A stretch of DNA of 64,000 nucleotides from Deltaproteobacteria bacterium (GCA_016210005.1 JACQVA010000147.1:1-64000); one strand, 5' to 3'. Counted from the stretch's first letter, positions 8,192 through 19,990 are shown. The notes: generated by a model from the letters alone, not told the origin. A program made the numbers and translations.

Positions 8192-8539
8192 ATGTCATTC
8201 AATCACTTGCCGACCTCGAAGCCGGCCACCCGCCGCAGCAAGCAGGAACCGGTGTTTTGCGTTGGCTGGCGCGCCTTCGTCAACTGGCGGCACTCAGTCG
8301 GGCAGCCGCCAGCGCCGGTACCACTAGCGGACCAGCACGGCAATCCTTTGGCGAACGACCTGGCCGACGGCGAAGAGGTCGAAATCGTGGCTTGGCACCC
8401 GCGCGCGCGCGAGGGTGCCACCTACCAGGTCCGCCGTCTCGTCGATGGCCGTGAATGGTGGATCGCCGCGGTCTACTTGCGCCGCCAGCGCCACGTTGAC
8501 GCGAGCCACACCCCGCCGGCGGAGGCGCCGCGCCGGTGA
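8192..8539 (+). CDS. Small protein of unknown function (possible SH3-like fold)
   Basis: A 115-residue protein with no recognised family. Its middle reads as beta-rich: EEVEIVAWHPRAREGATYQV, then RRLVDGREWWIAAVYLRR. This resembles the N-terminal part of the 10214-10615 product (HVKVEAPW...AYRVRSRKRGVLFLAEAAL). Both could be small SH3-like barrels that flank the RNA helicase. The C-terminal 20 residues are probably disordered. The start ATG at 8192 has CTGGAG upstream. The next gene starts one base after its stop, so the two are probably co-translated. Confidence 0.65.
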   Translation: MSFNHLPTSKPATRRSKQEPVFCVGWRAFVNWRHSVGQPPAPVPLADQHGNPLANDLADGEEVEIVAWHPRAREGATYQVRRLVDGREWWIAAVYLRRQRHVDASHTPPAEAPRR

Positions 8540-8540
8540 C

Positions 8541-8948
8541 ATGGCCGATTCAGCGGCACGCCTGCACCTGCGCCGCGAACTCGAGGCGCACTTGACCCGC
8601 TTGGGTTACTCGTGCGCGATGAAGCGCAGCGCGCTGTATGTGCCCGAGATCGTCCGCGTCAGCCCCGTGCGCGGCCGGATGGTGTATGGTGAAACCGTGC
8701 TGCGGCGTGATCTGCGCAGCCGGCGCTGTCACGAGCGGTTGCGCTTCTTCTCCGAGCGGCGCACGCGGCGGCGCAGCAGCATCGTGTTCTTCATCGGAGT
8801 GGCGCAAGCCGACGAGCCGGCGCTCGAAGCCTTGCTGGAACAGCTCGATATCCGCAGCCACTCACGAGGCGGTCATGTCTACGTGGTGCCGATCGCGGCG
8901 CCGCAGCGTAACCAGCGGCGTGGCACCGCGCGCGCCAAAGCCGGCTGA
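8541..8948 (+). CDS. Small basic protein of unknown function
   Basis: A 135-residue protein that I do not recognise. It contains many arginines (VLRRDLRSRRCHERLRFFSE, then RTRRRSSIVFFIGV), consistent with nucleic-acid binding. A region near the C-terminus (EPALEALLEQLDIRS...GGHVYVVPI) reads as a helix-strand-strand unit. The ATG at 8541 is separated from the upstream stop by one base. It lies between the RRM gene and the DEAD-box helicase on the same strand. Confidence 0.65.
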   Translation: MADSAARLHLRRELEAHLTRLGYSCAMKRSALYVPEIVRVSPVRGRMVYGETVLRRDLRSRRCHERLRFFSERRTRRRSSIVFFIGVAQADEPALEALLEQLDIRSHSRGGHVYVVPIAAPQRNQRRGTARAKAG

Positions 8949-8989
8949 CTCGTAGACGCGCCGGGCCCGCGCCGGCGCTCCGGTACTAC

Positions 8990-9012
8990 GCGCCTCCCAT
9001 CACGGGAGGCGC
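8990..9012 (+). terminator. Hairpin before the DEAD-box helicase gene, no U-tract
   Basis: GCGCCTCCC (8990-8998), loop ATCAC, GGGAGGCGC (9004-9012) form a perfect 9-bp GC-rich stem. The sequence that follows (CTGACAAAG) has no T-run, so it is not a standard intrinsic terminator. Its place 31 bases before the helicase GTG means it could act as an attenuator or mRNA-stability element for a helicase that unwinds RNA. Confidence 0.5.
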
Positions 9013-9042
9013 CCTGACAAAGAGGAAAGGACCTCACTACTC

Positions 9043-10296
9043 GTGAATTCAGCAGTTGCAACCTTCGAACAGCTGCCGCTCTCAGCGGCAATGCGAGCCG
9101 CCTTGCAAGCGGCCGGTTATAGCACCCCCACCCCGATTCAAGCCGGCACCATTGCCCCGGCCTTGGCCGGACACGATCTCGTCGGCGCCGCTCAGACGGG
9201 GACGGGCAAGACCGCCGCCTTCATCATTCCGGTGGTCGAACGCCTGCACGCGGCCCGGCGCGGCGGCGAGTACGGCTGCGCCTTGGTGTTGGCCCCGACG
9301 CGCGAATTGGCCGAGCAGACCCACGGCTGGGCGCAGCGCCTGGGCTGCGGCTTGCCCACCGCACTGGTGGTCGGCGGCGTCGCCTACGGGCCGCAGATCA
9401 GCGCCTTGCGCCGCCGCCCGGCCATCATCGTGGCCACGCCGGGACGCCTGGTGGACCACCTCGAGCGCCGGACACTGGCGTTGGCACAGGTGCGCATCTT
9501 GGTGCTCGACGAAGCCGATCGGATGCTGGACATGGGGTTTCGCCCGCAGCTCGATCGCATCATGCAAACGCTGCCGGTGCCGCGGCAAACGCTGCTGTTC
9601 TCGGCGACGCTGCCGCCCGATCTCGGCGCCATTGCCCGAATGCATCTGCGCAGCCCCGTCCGGGTCGAGGCCGGCCGCCAGGCGCTGCCGCCGCAACGCG
9701 CGACCCAGGACGTGTACTTGGTCGCGCACGAGAACAAGACGCCGTTGCTGCTGTCCTTGATCGGCCAGAATGCCGGCAATGTGCTGGTCTTCGCCCGCAC
9801 CAAACATCGCACCGACCGCCTAGCCCGCAGCATCCGCAACGCCGGCCACGCGGTCGAGCGCCTGCACGCCGACCGCTCGCAGTCGCAGCGGCGCGAGGCC
9901 TTGGCCGGGTTTCGCAGCGGCCGCTACCGCATCTTGGTGGCCACCGACATCGCCGCGCGCGGCATCGACGTCGCCGGGATCGGCCGCGTGATCAACTACG
10001 ATCTCCCTCAAACCGCCGAGGACTACGTGCATCGAGTCGGCCGCACCGCACGCGCCGAGGCTGATGGCCACGCCTCGAGCTTCGCGGCCCCGGAAGAACG
10101 CGCGCAATTGCACGCCATCGAGCGCCACCTCGGCCGGGCGCTGCCGCGCCAGGCCCATGCCGACGCGTGTACCCCGACCGCTGCGGCTCCACCCCGCTTC
10201 AAGGAGGTTCACCATGGCCAAGAAAGAGCCGTTGCCCCGATTCGGTCCCGGGCAGTGGGTTACGATTCGCGATACCGGCGAGCACGTCAAGGTTGA
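9043..10296 (+). CDS. DEAD-box ATP-dependent RNA helicase (RhlE/DeaD-like)
   Basis: A 417-residue helicase with the full DEAD-box motif set: Q motif (TPTPIQ), motif I AQTGTGKT, Ia PTRELAEQ, Ib TPGRLVDH, II VLDEADRMLD, III SATLP, V ATDIAARGIDV and VI HRVGRTAR. The length is that of a core RhlE helicase with only a short tail. The start is GTG at 9043 with AAAGAGGAAAGG about 15-25 bases upstream. Its last 83 bases overlap the next gene (ATG 10214) in another frame, so the final roughly 25 residues are coded by DNA that also carries the next ribosome-binding site and start. It probably remodels structured RNA together with the RRM protein. Confidence 0.95.
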   Translation: MNSAVATFEQLPLSAAMRAALQAAGYSTPTPIQAGTIAPALAGHDLVGAAQTGTGKTAAFIIPVVERLHAARRGGEYGCALVLAPTRELAEQTHGWAQRLGCGLPTALVVGGVAYGPQISALRRRPAIIVATPGRLVDHLERRTLALAQVRILVLDEADRMLDMGFRPQLDRIMQTLPVPRQTLLFSATLPPDLGAIARMHLRSPVRVEAGRQALPPQRATQDVYLVAHENKTPLLLSLIGQNAGNVLVFARTKHRTDRLARSIRNAGHAVERLHADRSQSQRREALAGFRSGRYRILVATDIAARGIDVAGIGRVINYDLPQTAEDYVHRVGRTARAEADGHASSFAAPEERAQLHAIERHLGRALPRQAHADACTPTAAAPPRFKEVHHGQERAVAPIRSRAVGYDSRYRRARQG

Positions 10297-10615
10297 GGCG
10301 CCATGGTCGAGCGCGGCCGACGCCTACCGCGTCCGTTCGCGCAAGCGCGGAGTATTGTTCCTCGCCGAGGCCGCGCTCAATGAGGTAGCGGCGCATCCCG
10401 AAGCCCATCTTGGAAAGCACTGGAGCCGGTGCAAAGCCGCCGGCTGCGGCGCACCACTGACCCCCGATCTGCCGATTTGCGCGCGCTGCCATGGGCCGAC
10501 CTGTTACTGCAGCCGCTGTCAGTGTGCCCGGCCCGCCCCGTCTGCGCCGCGTACACGAGCCCGGGCCGCGCTCGCCAAACCTGCCGCCAGCAAGGCCGCC
10601 GCCGGTGGGCGGTAA
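10214..10615 (+). CDS. Small protein with C-terminal Cys-rich zinc-ribbon, unknown function
   Basis: A 133-residue protein. The N-terminal half looks beta-rich (GQWVTIRDTGEHVKVEAPW, AYRVRSRKRGVLFLAEAAL) and resembles the 8192-8539 product. The second half has eight cysteines in about 32 residues (CKAAGCGAPL...CARCHGPTCYCSRCQCAR), consistent with one or two zinc sites. An ideal AAGGAGG at 10201-10207 precedes the ATG although the region is still inside the helicase frame. This supports 10214 as the true start and indicates translational linkage to the helicase. Function is unknown; an RNA or ribosome partner role is inferred from context. Confidence 0.75.
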   Translation: MAKKEPLPRFGPGQWVTIRDTGEHVKVEAPWSSAADAYRVRSRKRGVLFLAEAALNEVAAHPEAHLGKHWSRCKAAGCGAPLTPDLPICARCHGPTCYCSRCQCARPAPSAPRTRARAALAKPAASKAAAGGR

Positions 10616-10618
10616 GCG

Positions 10619-12193
10619 ATGCGCGTCATCCTGGTGCACATTCGCGATCCGCAGTTCTACGCGCTGCCGACCGAAGGCCGCGCCCGGAGCGGCAACCTGC
10701 GGGTGATGGGCTTCCCACCGATCGGTATCATGTCGCTCTCGGCCGTGCTCAAGCGTGCCGGCCACGACTGCGTCATGTTCGATCAGGCCAACCCGGAAAC
10801 CCCCACCGCGACCATCATCGACGCTATCCGCCGGCAGCAGCCCGACCTCGTCGGGCTGAGCTTCTTGAGCACGACCAGCTACCCGTACGCGAAGATCCTG
10901 GCGCGCCAGATTCGCGCCGCCGATGCGCGCGTGCCGTTGGCCTTCGGCGGCGTGTTCGCCACCCTCAACGCCGAGCGGGTCAAACAACAGTGCCCGGAGG
11001 TGGACTTCGTCTGCCGCGGCGACGGCGAGCAGTTGATCCTCGATCTGCTCGAGCGCCGCGATGATCCCGGCGAAGTGGCGGGGCTGACCTGGGCCAAAGA
11101 CAGCGCGGTGGTTCGCAACCCAGACCGGCCCCTGGATCGCGCCCTCGACCAGTGGCCGTTTCCCGATCGCGAGAGTCTCCCGCTCGACTTCATCGAGTCG
11201 ATGCCGCTCGATGTGCCCGCGGTGCTGTCGCTCGAGCGCTTCACCACCATGCAGACCTCGCGCGGCTGCCCCTGGCGGTGCACCTTCTGTGACATCCCGA
11301 TCTTCAATGAAGGCAAGTGGCGCTCCCGCAGCCCACAACACGTGGTGGCGGAGTTCGAGCACTTGCAGCGGCAGGGCTACGGCACGGTCTATTTCGTCGA
11401 CGATCACTTCCTGTTGCAGCCGAAGCGGATCGAGGCCATCTGCCGGGGCCTGGCGGCCGCCGGGACCACCATTCAGTGGGGCTGCGAGGGCCGCGTCGAT
11501 TCGAGCGTGCAGCACCTCTTTCCGGCCATGGCCGAGGCGCATTGCCGCACGCTGATGTTCGGGATCGAGAGCGGCAGTCAGCCGGTGCTCGATCGCTTGA
11601 AGAAAGAGCAGACGCTGGCCGAGGTCGAAAGCGCGGTGACCAGCGCGAAGCGCGCCGGCATCGAGATCGTGCACGGTTTCTGCGTGGTCGGCATTCCGGG
11701 CGAAACCGTCGCCGACATGCGCGCCACCTTCGCCTTCGCGGCCAAGCTGCCGCTGGACACCTTCGCCTTCAACCGCTTGTGTGTCTACCGCGGCACGCCG
11801 CTGTGGCAGGAATACGTCGAGCGCGGCTTGGTCAACGACGATGCCGACTGGTACAAGTACTTCAAGTGTTCGGAGATCGACCCCACCTGTTTGCCGGGCG
11901 AGGTCATCAACGCTGAGCGCAATGCCGGGCTGCGGCGGCTCTTCGGCTACAAACTGATGCACTACCCGCTGCAAACCCTGCGGCTGCTGCGCCGCTTCAC
12001 CCGCCACATGAAGCTGCGCGACGTCGGCTACTTGATCATCAAGCCGTTTCTCGGCAACAAGAGCGGCCCGACCAGCAACGAAGTCTTGTCACGCACGGTT
12101 GAGCACGGTGCGCGCAAAGACGCGGCCGCCGCCCTCACCCAGGTGCCGGACGCCACCCCCGGCGGCGCCGATTTGCAGCTCCCGGCCTCATGA
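10619..12193 (+). CDS. B12-binding-domain radical SAM protein
   Basis: A 524-residue protein of the B12-binding/radical SAM (BchE-like) superfamily. The N-terminal cobalamin-binding-like Rossmann region runs to about residue 150 (MGFPPIGIMSLSAVLKRAGH, then DLVGLSFLSTT). The radical SAM [4Fe-4S] motif is C217-PWR-C221-TF-C224, and the barrel continues with VYFVDDHFLLQPKR, WGCEGRVDSS and FGIESGSQPVLDRL. The likely chemistry is radical methylation or ring rearrangement, but the substrate is unknown. It starts three bases after the zinc-ribbon gene. It converges with ppdK at 12240; the 46 bases between hold no clear terminator. Confidence 0.9.
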   Translation: MRVILVHIRDPQFYALPTEGRARSGNLRVMGFPPIGIMSLSAVLKRAGHDCVMFDQANPETPTATIIDAIRRQQPDLVGLSFLSTTSYPYAKILARQIRAADARVPLAFGGVFATLNAERVKQQCPEVDFVCRGDGEQLILDLLERRDDPGEVAGLTWAKDSAVVRNPDRPLDRALDQWPFPDRESLPLDFIESMPLDVPAVLSLERFTTMQTSRGCPWRCTFCDIPIFNEGKWRSRSPQHVVAEFEHLQRQGYGTVYFVDDHFLLQPKRIEAICRGLAAAGTTIQWGCEGRVDSSVQHLFPAMAEAHCRTLMFGIESGSQPVLDRLKKEQTLAEVESAVTSAKRAGIEIVHGFCVVGIPGETVADMRATFAFAAKLPLDTFAFNRLCVYRGTPLWQEYVERGLVNDDADWYKYFKCSEIDPTCLPGEVINAERNAGLRRLFGYKLMHYPLQTLRLLRRFTRHMKLRDVGYLIIKPFLGNKSGPTSNEVLSRTVEHGARKDAAAALTQVPDATPGGADLQLPAS

Positions 12194-12239
12194 TTGCCCA
12201 GCAGTTTCCGGGCGCATGAAAGCCGCGCGCGGCCGCCGC

Positions 12240-15146
12240 TCAAGCTTCGCTCTCGCTCTGGCTTGCGCTCAAGGCGGCGTGGGCCGCCGCCAGCCGCGCG
12301 ATCGGCACCCTAAACGGCGAGCAAGAGACATAGTCGAGCCCGATGCGGTGACAGAACATCACCGAGGCCGGGTCGCCACCGTGCTCGCCGCAGATACCCA
12401 GCTTCATCCCCGGCCGGCTCCGCCGTCCTTGCTCGGCGGCGATGCGCATCAGCACGCCGACGCCGCCCTGGTCGATCGATTCGAAGGGGTCCTTGGCATA
12501 GATCTCGAACTGGCCCACGTAGGGCACCAGGAAGCGCCCGGCGTCGTCGCGCGAGACCCCCAGCGTCGTCTGCGTCAGGTCGTTGGTGCCGAAGGAGAAG
12601 AACTCGGCCACGGCCGCGATCTCACCGGCGGTGAGCGCGCCGCGCGGGATTTCGATCATGGTGCCGACGGCATACTTGAAGCGCGCGCCGCTTTCCTGCA
12701 TCACCGCCGCCGCCACCCGGCGCACGATGTCGGCTTGCAGCTTCAGCTCTTTGACGTGACCGACCAGCGGGATCATCACCTCGGGTTCGACCTTGATGCC
12801 GTCGCGGCGGACGTTGGCGGCGGCCTCAAAGATCGCGCGCGCCTGCATTTCGGTGATCTCGGGGTAGATGATGCCGAGCCGGCAGCCGCGGAAACCCAGC
12901 ATCGGATTGAATTCATGCAGCGCCTCGACCCGCGCGCGCACGCGCTCGACGGCAATGCCCATCTGCGCCGCCAGTTCCGCCTGCTCCCCGGCCTCGTGCG
13001 GCAGGAACTCGTGCAGCGGCGGATCGATGGTGCGGATGGTCACCGGCTTGCCGTTCATCTCCCGGAAGATGCCTTCGAAGTCGCTGCGCTGTAGCGGCAA
13101 CAGCTTGGCCAGTGCCGCCCGGCGTTCAGCGGCTGATTCGGCCAGAATCATCTCGCGCATGGGTCCGATCTTGCCTTCACCGAAGAACATGTGTTCGGTG
13201 CGGCAGAGCCCGACGCCTTCAGCGCCGAAGGCCACCGCGTTGGCACACTGATCGGGCTGATCGGCGTTGGCGCGCACCTTGAGCTTGCGAGCGCGATCGG
13301 CCCACGTCATCAACTGCGCGTACTGCTGGAAGACCGGCGCGTCGGCCGCAGCCAGCGACTTGTCCACCAGCACCCGTACCACTTCGCTCGGTTCGGTGTC
13401 GATGTGGCCCTGGAAGACTTCGCCGGTGGTGCCGTCGATGGAGACGTCATCGCCCTCGCGAATGACCACTTCGCGCCCGTTTACCCGCAGCTCGCGGGCG
13501 CGGTAGTCGAGCAGCAGCGACTCGCAGCCGGCGACGCAGACCTTGCCCATTTGGCGGGCGACCAGCGCAGCGTGGCTGGTCATACCGCCGCGCGCGGTCA
13601 GAATGCCCTGCGCGGCGGCCATGCCGCTGATGTCTTCGGGCGAGGTCTCGATACGGACCAGGATGACTTTCTCGCCGCGGCTGGCGGCAGCCACGGCATC
13701 CTCGGCGTTGAAATAGACCTTACCGGTGGCGGCGCCTGGGCCAGCGTTGAGCCCCTTGGCAAGAAAGCGCTGCTCGCGCACGGCGCGTTCCTTCTCCGCG
13801 GCCAGGAACGTCGGACGCAACAGGTGGTTGAGCTGCTCGGGCTCGACGCGCAGCAACGCCTGAGGGGGCGTAATCAACCGCTCCTTGACCATATCGAGCG
13901 CGATCCTGATCGCGGCGGCACCGGTGCGCTTTCCCACCCGGCACTGCAGCATGTAGAGCACGCCCTGCTCGATGGTGAACTCGATGTCCATCATATCGCG
14001 GTAGTGCCGCTCGAGCGTGCGGCGCACTTTTTCGAGCTGCTGGTAGATACGCGGGTTCTCGTCCTCGAGCGCGGCCATCGGCAGTGGCGTGCGAGTGCCG
14101 GCCACTACGTCCTCGCCCTGGGCGTTCATCAGGAACTCGCCGTAGAAGATGTTCTCGCCCGTGGCGGCATCGCGGGTGAAGGCGACGCCGGTACCGGAAT
14201 CCGCGCCCATGTTGCCGAACACCATCGCCTGCACGTTGACCGCTGTGCCCCACGACTCCGGGATGGCGTTGAGCTTGCGGTAAGCAATGGCCCGGTCGTT
14301 GTTCCACGAACCGAACACCGCACCGATGGCACCCCACAGTTGCGCCTGCGGATCCTCGGGGAACTCGACGCCTTTGCGCTCGCGGATGGCGGCCTTGAAC
14401 TCGCCGACCAACTCGCGCAGATCACCGGCGCTCAGCTCGGTATCCAGCGTCACGCCGCGGGCGGTTTTCTTGCGGTGGAGGATCTCTTCGAAAGGATCGC
14501 TCTCGTCTTTCGACTGCGGCTTCAAGTCGAGCACGACGTCGCCATACATCTGCACGAAGCGGCGATACGAGTCATAGGCGAAGCGCGGATTGCCGGTGCG
14601 CTGGATCACCCCCGCGACCGTTTCGTCGTTGAGGCCGAGGTTGAGGATAGTGTCCATCATGCCCGGCATCGAGGCGCGGGCACCCGAGCGCACCGAAACC
14701 AGCAGTGGGTTGGCCGGATCACCAAAGCGTTTGCCGGTGGCGGTTTCGACCTGGGCGAGGTGCTTGGCGACCTCCTCGCGCAACGCCGGCGGGTAGCTGC
14801 GTTTGTGAGCGTAGTAGTAGGTGCAGACTTCGGTCGAGATGGTGAAGCCGGGAGGTACCGGCAGGCCGAGCCCGGCCATTTCGGCGAGGTTGGCGCCCTT
14901 GCCGCCGAGCAGCGCCTTCATTGCGGCCCCGCCCTCGGCCTGGCCGCCACCGAAGGCATAAACGAATTTCGGGTGTTTGCCGGAGCGAGCCGCGCGCGCC
15001 CCCGCAGGCTTCGACGCCTTGCGGGCCTTTCCCCGCACCGCCTTAGCCGCTGGCTTCCTGCCCGTGGCTTTGTTCGCCACCGGCTGGCCTTTCCTCTGCT
15101 TAGAACCCGTGCTCTTCTCAGCTCGCTTCTTCGCCGCAGGTGTCAT
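12240..15146 (-). CDS. ppdK: Pyruvate, phosphate dikinase with basic N-terminal tail
   Basis: A 968-residue enzyme that interconverts pyruvate + ATP + Pi and PEP + AMP + PPi. The nucleotide-binding domain begins KFVYAFGGG and includes [20 protein letters not shown]. The swivelling phosphohistidine domain has [20 protein letters not shown]. The C-terminal PEP/pyruvate barrel has [22 protein letters not shown] and [12 protein letters not shown] with the catalytic Cys. The first 60 or so residues are an unusual Lys/Ala/Arg-rich, histone-H1-like tail. The ATG overlaps the glyQS stop (ATGA), so it is translationally coupled behind recO-glyQS. It may serve gluconeogenesis or PPi-linked glycolysis. 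Confidence 0.96.
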   Translation of the reverse strand: MTPAAKKRAEKSTGSKQRKGQPVANKATGRKPAAKAVRGKARKASKPAGARAARSGKHPKFVYAFGGGQAEGGAAMKALLGGKGANLAEMAGLGLPVPPGFTISTEVCTYYYAHKRSYPPALREEVAKHLAQVETATGKRFGDPANPLLVSVRSGARASMPGMMDTILNLGLNDETVAGVIQRTGNPRFAYDSYRRFVQMYGDVVLDLKPQSKDESDPFEEILHRKKTARGVTLDTELSAGDLRELVGEFKAAIRERKGVEFPEDPQAQLWGAIGAVFGSWNNDRAIAYRKLNAIPESWGTAVNVQAMVFGNMGADSGTGVAFTRDAATGENIFYGEFLMNAQGEDVVAGTRTPLPMAALEDENPRIYQQLEKVRRTLERHYRDMMDIEFTIEQGVLYMLQCRVGKRTGAAAIRIALDMVKERLITPPQALLRVEPEQLNHLLRPTFLAAEKERAVREQRFLAKGLNAGPGAATGKVYFNAEDAVAAASRGEKVILVRIETSPEDISGMAAAQGILTARGGMTSHAALVARQMGKVCVAGCESLLLDYRARELRVNGREVVIREGDDVSIDGTTGEVFQGHIDTEPSEVVRVLVDKSLAAADAPVFQQYAQLMTWADRARKLKVRANADQPDQCANAVAFGAEGVGLCRTEHMFFGEGKIGPMREMILAESAAERRAALAKLLPLQRSDFEGIFREMNGKPVTIRTIDPPLHEFLPHEAGEQAELAAQMGIAVERVRARVEALHEFNPMLGFRGCRLGIIYPEITEMQARAIFEAAANVRRDGIKVEPEVMIPLVGHVKELKLQADIVRRVAAAVMQESGARFKYAVGTMIEIPRGALTAGEIAAVAEFFSFGTNDLTQTTLGVSRDDAGRFLVPYVGQFEIYAKDPFESIDQGGVGVLMRIAAEQGRRSRPGMKLGICGEHGGDPASVMFCHRIGLDYVSCSPFRVPIARLAAAHAALSASQSESEA

Positions 15147-16471
15147 ACCTCAATCCGTCGCCTCAGTTCGTCCACCAGGCGATCGATCGCAATGCGTTCC
15201 TGCTGCATCGAGTCACGATCGCGCAGCGTGACCGTGTTGTCCTGCATGGTTTGGTGGTCAACGGTAATGCCGTAAGGCGTGCCGATCTCGTCTTGGCGGC
15301 GATAGCGCCGTCCGATCGACCCGGCCTGATCATACTGCACCACCCAATGCTGCTTGAGCAGATCGAGCACCTGCTGGGCCTTCTCCGGCTGCCCGTCTTT
15401 GCGCAGCAGCGGCAGCACCGCGGCCTTAACCGGGGCGATCCGCGGGTGAAAGCGCAACACCGCACGAGTCTCGCCCTCGGCGACGTCTTCGTCGTAGGCA
15501 TCGACTAGGAAGGCCAACGTGGCGCGGTCGGCACCAGCGGCCGGCTCGATGACGTAGGGGACGAAGCGCTCTTTGGTTTCCTCGTTGTAATAGCTGAGCT
15601 CCTTGCCGCTGTATTCGGCGTGCCGCTTGAGATCGAAATCGGTGCGGTTGGCGATGCCTTCGAGTTCGGACCAGCCGAAGGGAAACTCGTACTCGACGTC
15701 GGCACAGCCCTTGGCGTAGTGCGCCAGCTCATCGGGCTGATGGTGGCGCAAGCGCAGCCGCTCGCGCCGAATGCCGTACTTGAGGTACCAGTTGAAGCGC
15801 TGGTCGAGCCAATGCTGGAACCAGTGGTCGTCTTCGCCCGGCTTGACGAAGAACTCCATCTCCATTTGCTCGAACTCGCGGGTGCGGAACAGGAAGTTAC
15901 CGGGCGTGATTTCGTTGCGGAACGACTTGCCGATCTGGGCGATGCCGAAGGGAATCTTCTGGCGCGAGCTGTTGAGGACGTTGAGGAAGTTGACGAAGAT
16001 GCCCTGCGCGGTCTCTGGGCGCATGAAGACGACGGCGGCGTCTTCCTCCACCGGACCCATGAAGGTCTTGAACATCAGGTTGAACTGCCGCGCCTCGGTC
16101 AGCTCGCCGCCGCACTCGCCGGGATGCTTCGAGGGCTTCTCCGGGCACTGGCAGTCCATCAGCTTGTCGGCGCGGAAGCGCTGCTTGCACTTTTTGCAGT
16201 CGACCAGCGGATCGGTGAAGCCGGCGATATGGCCCGAGGCTTCCCACACCCGCGGGTGCATCAAGATGGCGCAGTCGATGCCGACGATGTCGCAGCGGCT
16301 GCGCACCATATCGCGCCACCAGGCGTCCTTGACGTTGCGTTTGAGTTCGACCCCGATGGGGCCGTAGTCCCAACAGCTCGCCAGGCCGCCATAGATCTCG
16401 CTCGATTGAAACGTGAACCCGCGCCGCTTGGCGAGATTCACGACCTTTTCCATCGTTACGTTGGTTGACAT
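15143..16471 (-). CDS. glyQS: Glycyl-tRNA synthetase (alpha2 type)
   Basis: A 442-residue class II synthetase of the single-chain eukaryote/archaeal-like bacterial type. The start [20 protein letters not shown] is followed by the SSEIYGG region. A Cys cluster in the insertion (CKKCKQRF...CQCPEK...C) may bind zinc. Motif 2 with [16 protein letters not shown] and [20 protein letters not shown], then the WCR-like and C-terminal anticodon-binding domain ([17 protein letters not shown]), complete the protein. It charges tRNA-Gly. It lies between recO and ppdK on the same strand, an order seen in deltaproteobacterial genomes. A TGCTACAC sequence about 28 bases upstream of the ATG may be a -10 element. 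Confidence 0.95.
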   Translation of the reverse strand: MSTNVTMEKVVNLAKRRGFTFQSSEIYGGLASCWDYGPIGVELKRNVKDAWWRDMVRSRCDIVGIDCAILMHPRVWEASGHIAGFTDPLVDCKKCKQRFRADKLMDCQCPEKPSKHPGECGGELTEARQFNLMFKTFMGPVEEDAAVVFMRPETAQGIFVNFLNVLNSSRQKIPFGIAQIGKSFRNEITPGNFLFRTREFEQMEMEFFVKPGEDDHWFQHWLDQRFNWYLKYGIRRERLRLRHHQPDELAHYAKGCADVEYEFPFGWSELEGIANRTDFDLKRHAEYSGKELSYYNEETKERFVPYVIEPAAGADRATLAFLVDAYDEDVAEGETRAVLRFHPRIAPVKAAVLPLLRKDGQPEKAQQVLDLLKQHWVVQYDQAGSIGRRYRRQDEIGTPYGITVDHQTMQDNTVTLRDRDSMQQERIAIDRLVDELRRRIEV

Positions 16472-16539
16472 CTGTGCCCACTAGAAGCGGCTCGGTGTAG
16501 CACGCGCTGCCGGGGGCGGCAACGTGGGGTGCGGCGCCG

Positions 16540-17304
16540 CTAGCGTCGCGGCGCGGTCAGGCTGGCAATCAAGCCCACCGACTTCAACGGCCGAGCCACG
16601 TGCAACGCCAACAGGCGTGCCAGCACTTGCGCCGCTTCGGCCGCTACCGGCGCCGGCAAACGCAGCGCGGCGGCTTCGCCCAGCGCGCTTTGCTTCAGCC
16701 GGCCGAGAGCGGCGATGGTGGCGCCCTCGAGCGGCAACCACGACCGCTCCGCCGACCGGCAAGGATCGCAAACGAAATCCCCTTGCAGTGGATCGAGAAA
16801 GACTCTGGCCGCATCCGCCAGCGGCCGGTGGCATCCCGCACAGGTCTCACAGTGGGGCTCGTAGCCGGCCAGCTGCAGCAGGTGGAGCTCGAAGGCACGC
16901 AGGAACGCGGCGGTGGCGCTGCCATGTTCCAAGGCGCTCAAGGCGCCGGCGAGTAGGTCGTAGACCTCGCTGACCGCATGACCCTCGCCCGTCAGTTGAT
17001 CCACCAGCTCGATGAGATAGCTGGCGTAAGCGAACTTCGCCGGCTCGGCGAACGCCGTTGCCGGCCCGAGCAGGTCGCAACTCTCCATGAACACCAGGCC
17101 GGCCGCCGGCCGGCTGCTAAAATAGACCCGCACGCGGGTGAACGGGTCGAGGCAGTTGGCAAAGCGCCGGCGCGAGTTCTTGGCCCCCTTGGCAATGCCC
17201 GTGAGCTTGCCGAAGTCGCGGGTCAAGAAGGTCACTATCTTGTCGCTCTCGCGGTAGACCCGGCTCCGCAGGATGACCGCCAAGCTGGCCTGCGCCGGCC
17301 GCAT
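16540..17304 (-). CDS. recO: DNA repair protein RecO
   Basis: A 254-residue recombination mediator that loads RecA with RecR and anneals ssDNA. An N-terminal OB fold (LAVILRSRVYRESDKIVTFL, GKLTGIAKGAKNSRRRF) is followed by a helical domain with a four-Cys zinc site (CETCAGCHRP ... FVCDPC). Length is normal for the family. I chose ATG 17304 over the TTG at 17313 because the upstream CTTAGT (17318-17313 on the minus strand) looks like a -10 element. That would put transcription start close to this ATG, without a Shine-Dalgarno. It is divergent from grpE. Confidence 0.92.
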   Translation of the reverse strand: MRPAQASLAVILRSRVYRESDKIVTFLTRDFGKLTGIAKGAKNSRRRFANCLDPFTRVRVYFSSRPAAGLVFMESCDLLGPATAFAEPAKFAYASYLIELVDQLTGEGHAVSEVYDLLAGALSALEHGSATAAFLRAFELHLLQLAGYEPHCETCAGCHRPLADAARVFLDPLQGDFVCDPCRSAERSWLPLEGATIAALGRLKQSALGEAAALRLPAPVAAEAAQVLARLLALHVARPLKSVGLIASLTAPRR

Positions 17305-17332
17305 GCACCGCAACTAAGCATCGGCCGCTCAC

Positions 17333-17362
17333 CTTGACAAGGGAATGGCCCGTCATTAGCTT
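17333..17362 (+). promoter_or_regulatory. Candidate heat-shock-type promoter for grpE-dnaK
   Basis: CTTGACA at 17333-17339 followed after 10 bases by CCGTCATTAG resembles the sigma-32 pattern CTTGAAA ... CCCCATTTA. The spacing is one base short of the usual 11-16. The same -35 could serve a sigma-70 promoter with a weak TAGCTT at 17357. No CIRCE inverted repeat was seen between recO and grpE. Confidence 0.4.
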
Positions 17363-17427
17363 CCGCCGGCTGCTGATCTGGCCCCACACAGTGGCCGCCC
17401 ATCCGCAACCCGACCACGAGGAGGAGC

Positions 17428-17988
17428 ATGAGTCCGGAGGATCAACCCAAGCCCGAGCCTCCCGACGCGCCGGCCCCTGAGTCCGAACTCGAACAGGTGA
17501 AGGCCGCGCTGGCGCAAAAGGAAGGCGAGGCCAAGGAGCATTACGACCGCTACCTGCGGGCGGCGGCCGATCTCGATAATTTCCGCAAGCGCTCCCAACG
17601 CGAACGCGCCGAGTTGATGCGCTTTGCCCAAGAACCGCTCATCCGCGACCTGTTACCGGTGGTCGACAATCTCGAACGCGCCGTCAGCCACGCGCAGGGC
17701 GGTGGCGACGGCCAGCAGCTGATCGAGGGGGTCTCCCTGGTACTGCTTGGTCTGCTCGACCTACTGGCCAAGCACGGCGTCGCCCGCATCGATGCCGGCG
17801 GCCAGCTCTTCGATCCAGCCCGACATGAAGCTCTAGCCCGAGTCGAATTGCCCGACGAGGAACCGAACCGCGTGGTGGAACAGTACCAACCGGGCTACCT
17901 ATTGCACGAACGGCTGCTGCGGGCGGCTCAAGTCACGGTTTCGGCCCGGCCCTGCAAGCCGGTTGCCAACGGCGAGAACGATGATTAA
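17428..17988 (+). CDS. grpE: Nucleotide exchange factor GrpE
   Basis: A 186-residue cochaperone that releases ADP from DnaK. An acidic, Pro-rich N-terminus (about 25 residues) is followed by a long coiled coil (ELEQVKAALAQKEGEAKEHY, DRYLRAAADLDNFRKRSQRE) and the beta-domain signature (FDPARHEALARVEL, VVEQYQPGYLLHERLLRAAQ, VTVSA). GAGGAGGAG precedes the ATG. It lies 48 bases upstream of dnaK in the same operon. hrcA is not present in the window. Confidence 0.96.
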   Translation: MSPEDQPKPEPPDAPAPESELEQVKAALAQKEGEAKEHYDRYLRAAADLDNFRKRSQRERAELMRFAQEPLIRDLLPVVDNLERAVSHAQGGGDGQQLIEGVSLVLLGLLDLLAKHGVARIDAGGQLFDPARHEALARVELPDEEPNRVVEQYQPGYLLHERLLRAAQVTVSARPCKPVANGENDD

Positions 17989-18036
17989 CCCCAGCCATGC
18001 CCGGCATGAAGCTGGCCACGAAAGCGAGGGCCTTAC

Positions 18037-19965
<1,929 letters not shown>

Positions 19966-19990
19966 CCGGCAGCACTCAGCCCATGGGCGC

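Noticed and set aside
13191-15275. 694-codon open frame on the plus strand opposite ppdK
   Set aside because: It is antisense to the conserved PPDK motifs and results from codon bias in GC-rich DNA. It has no ribosome-binding site or recognisable domain.
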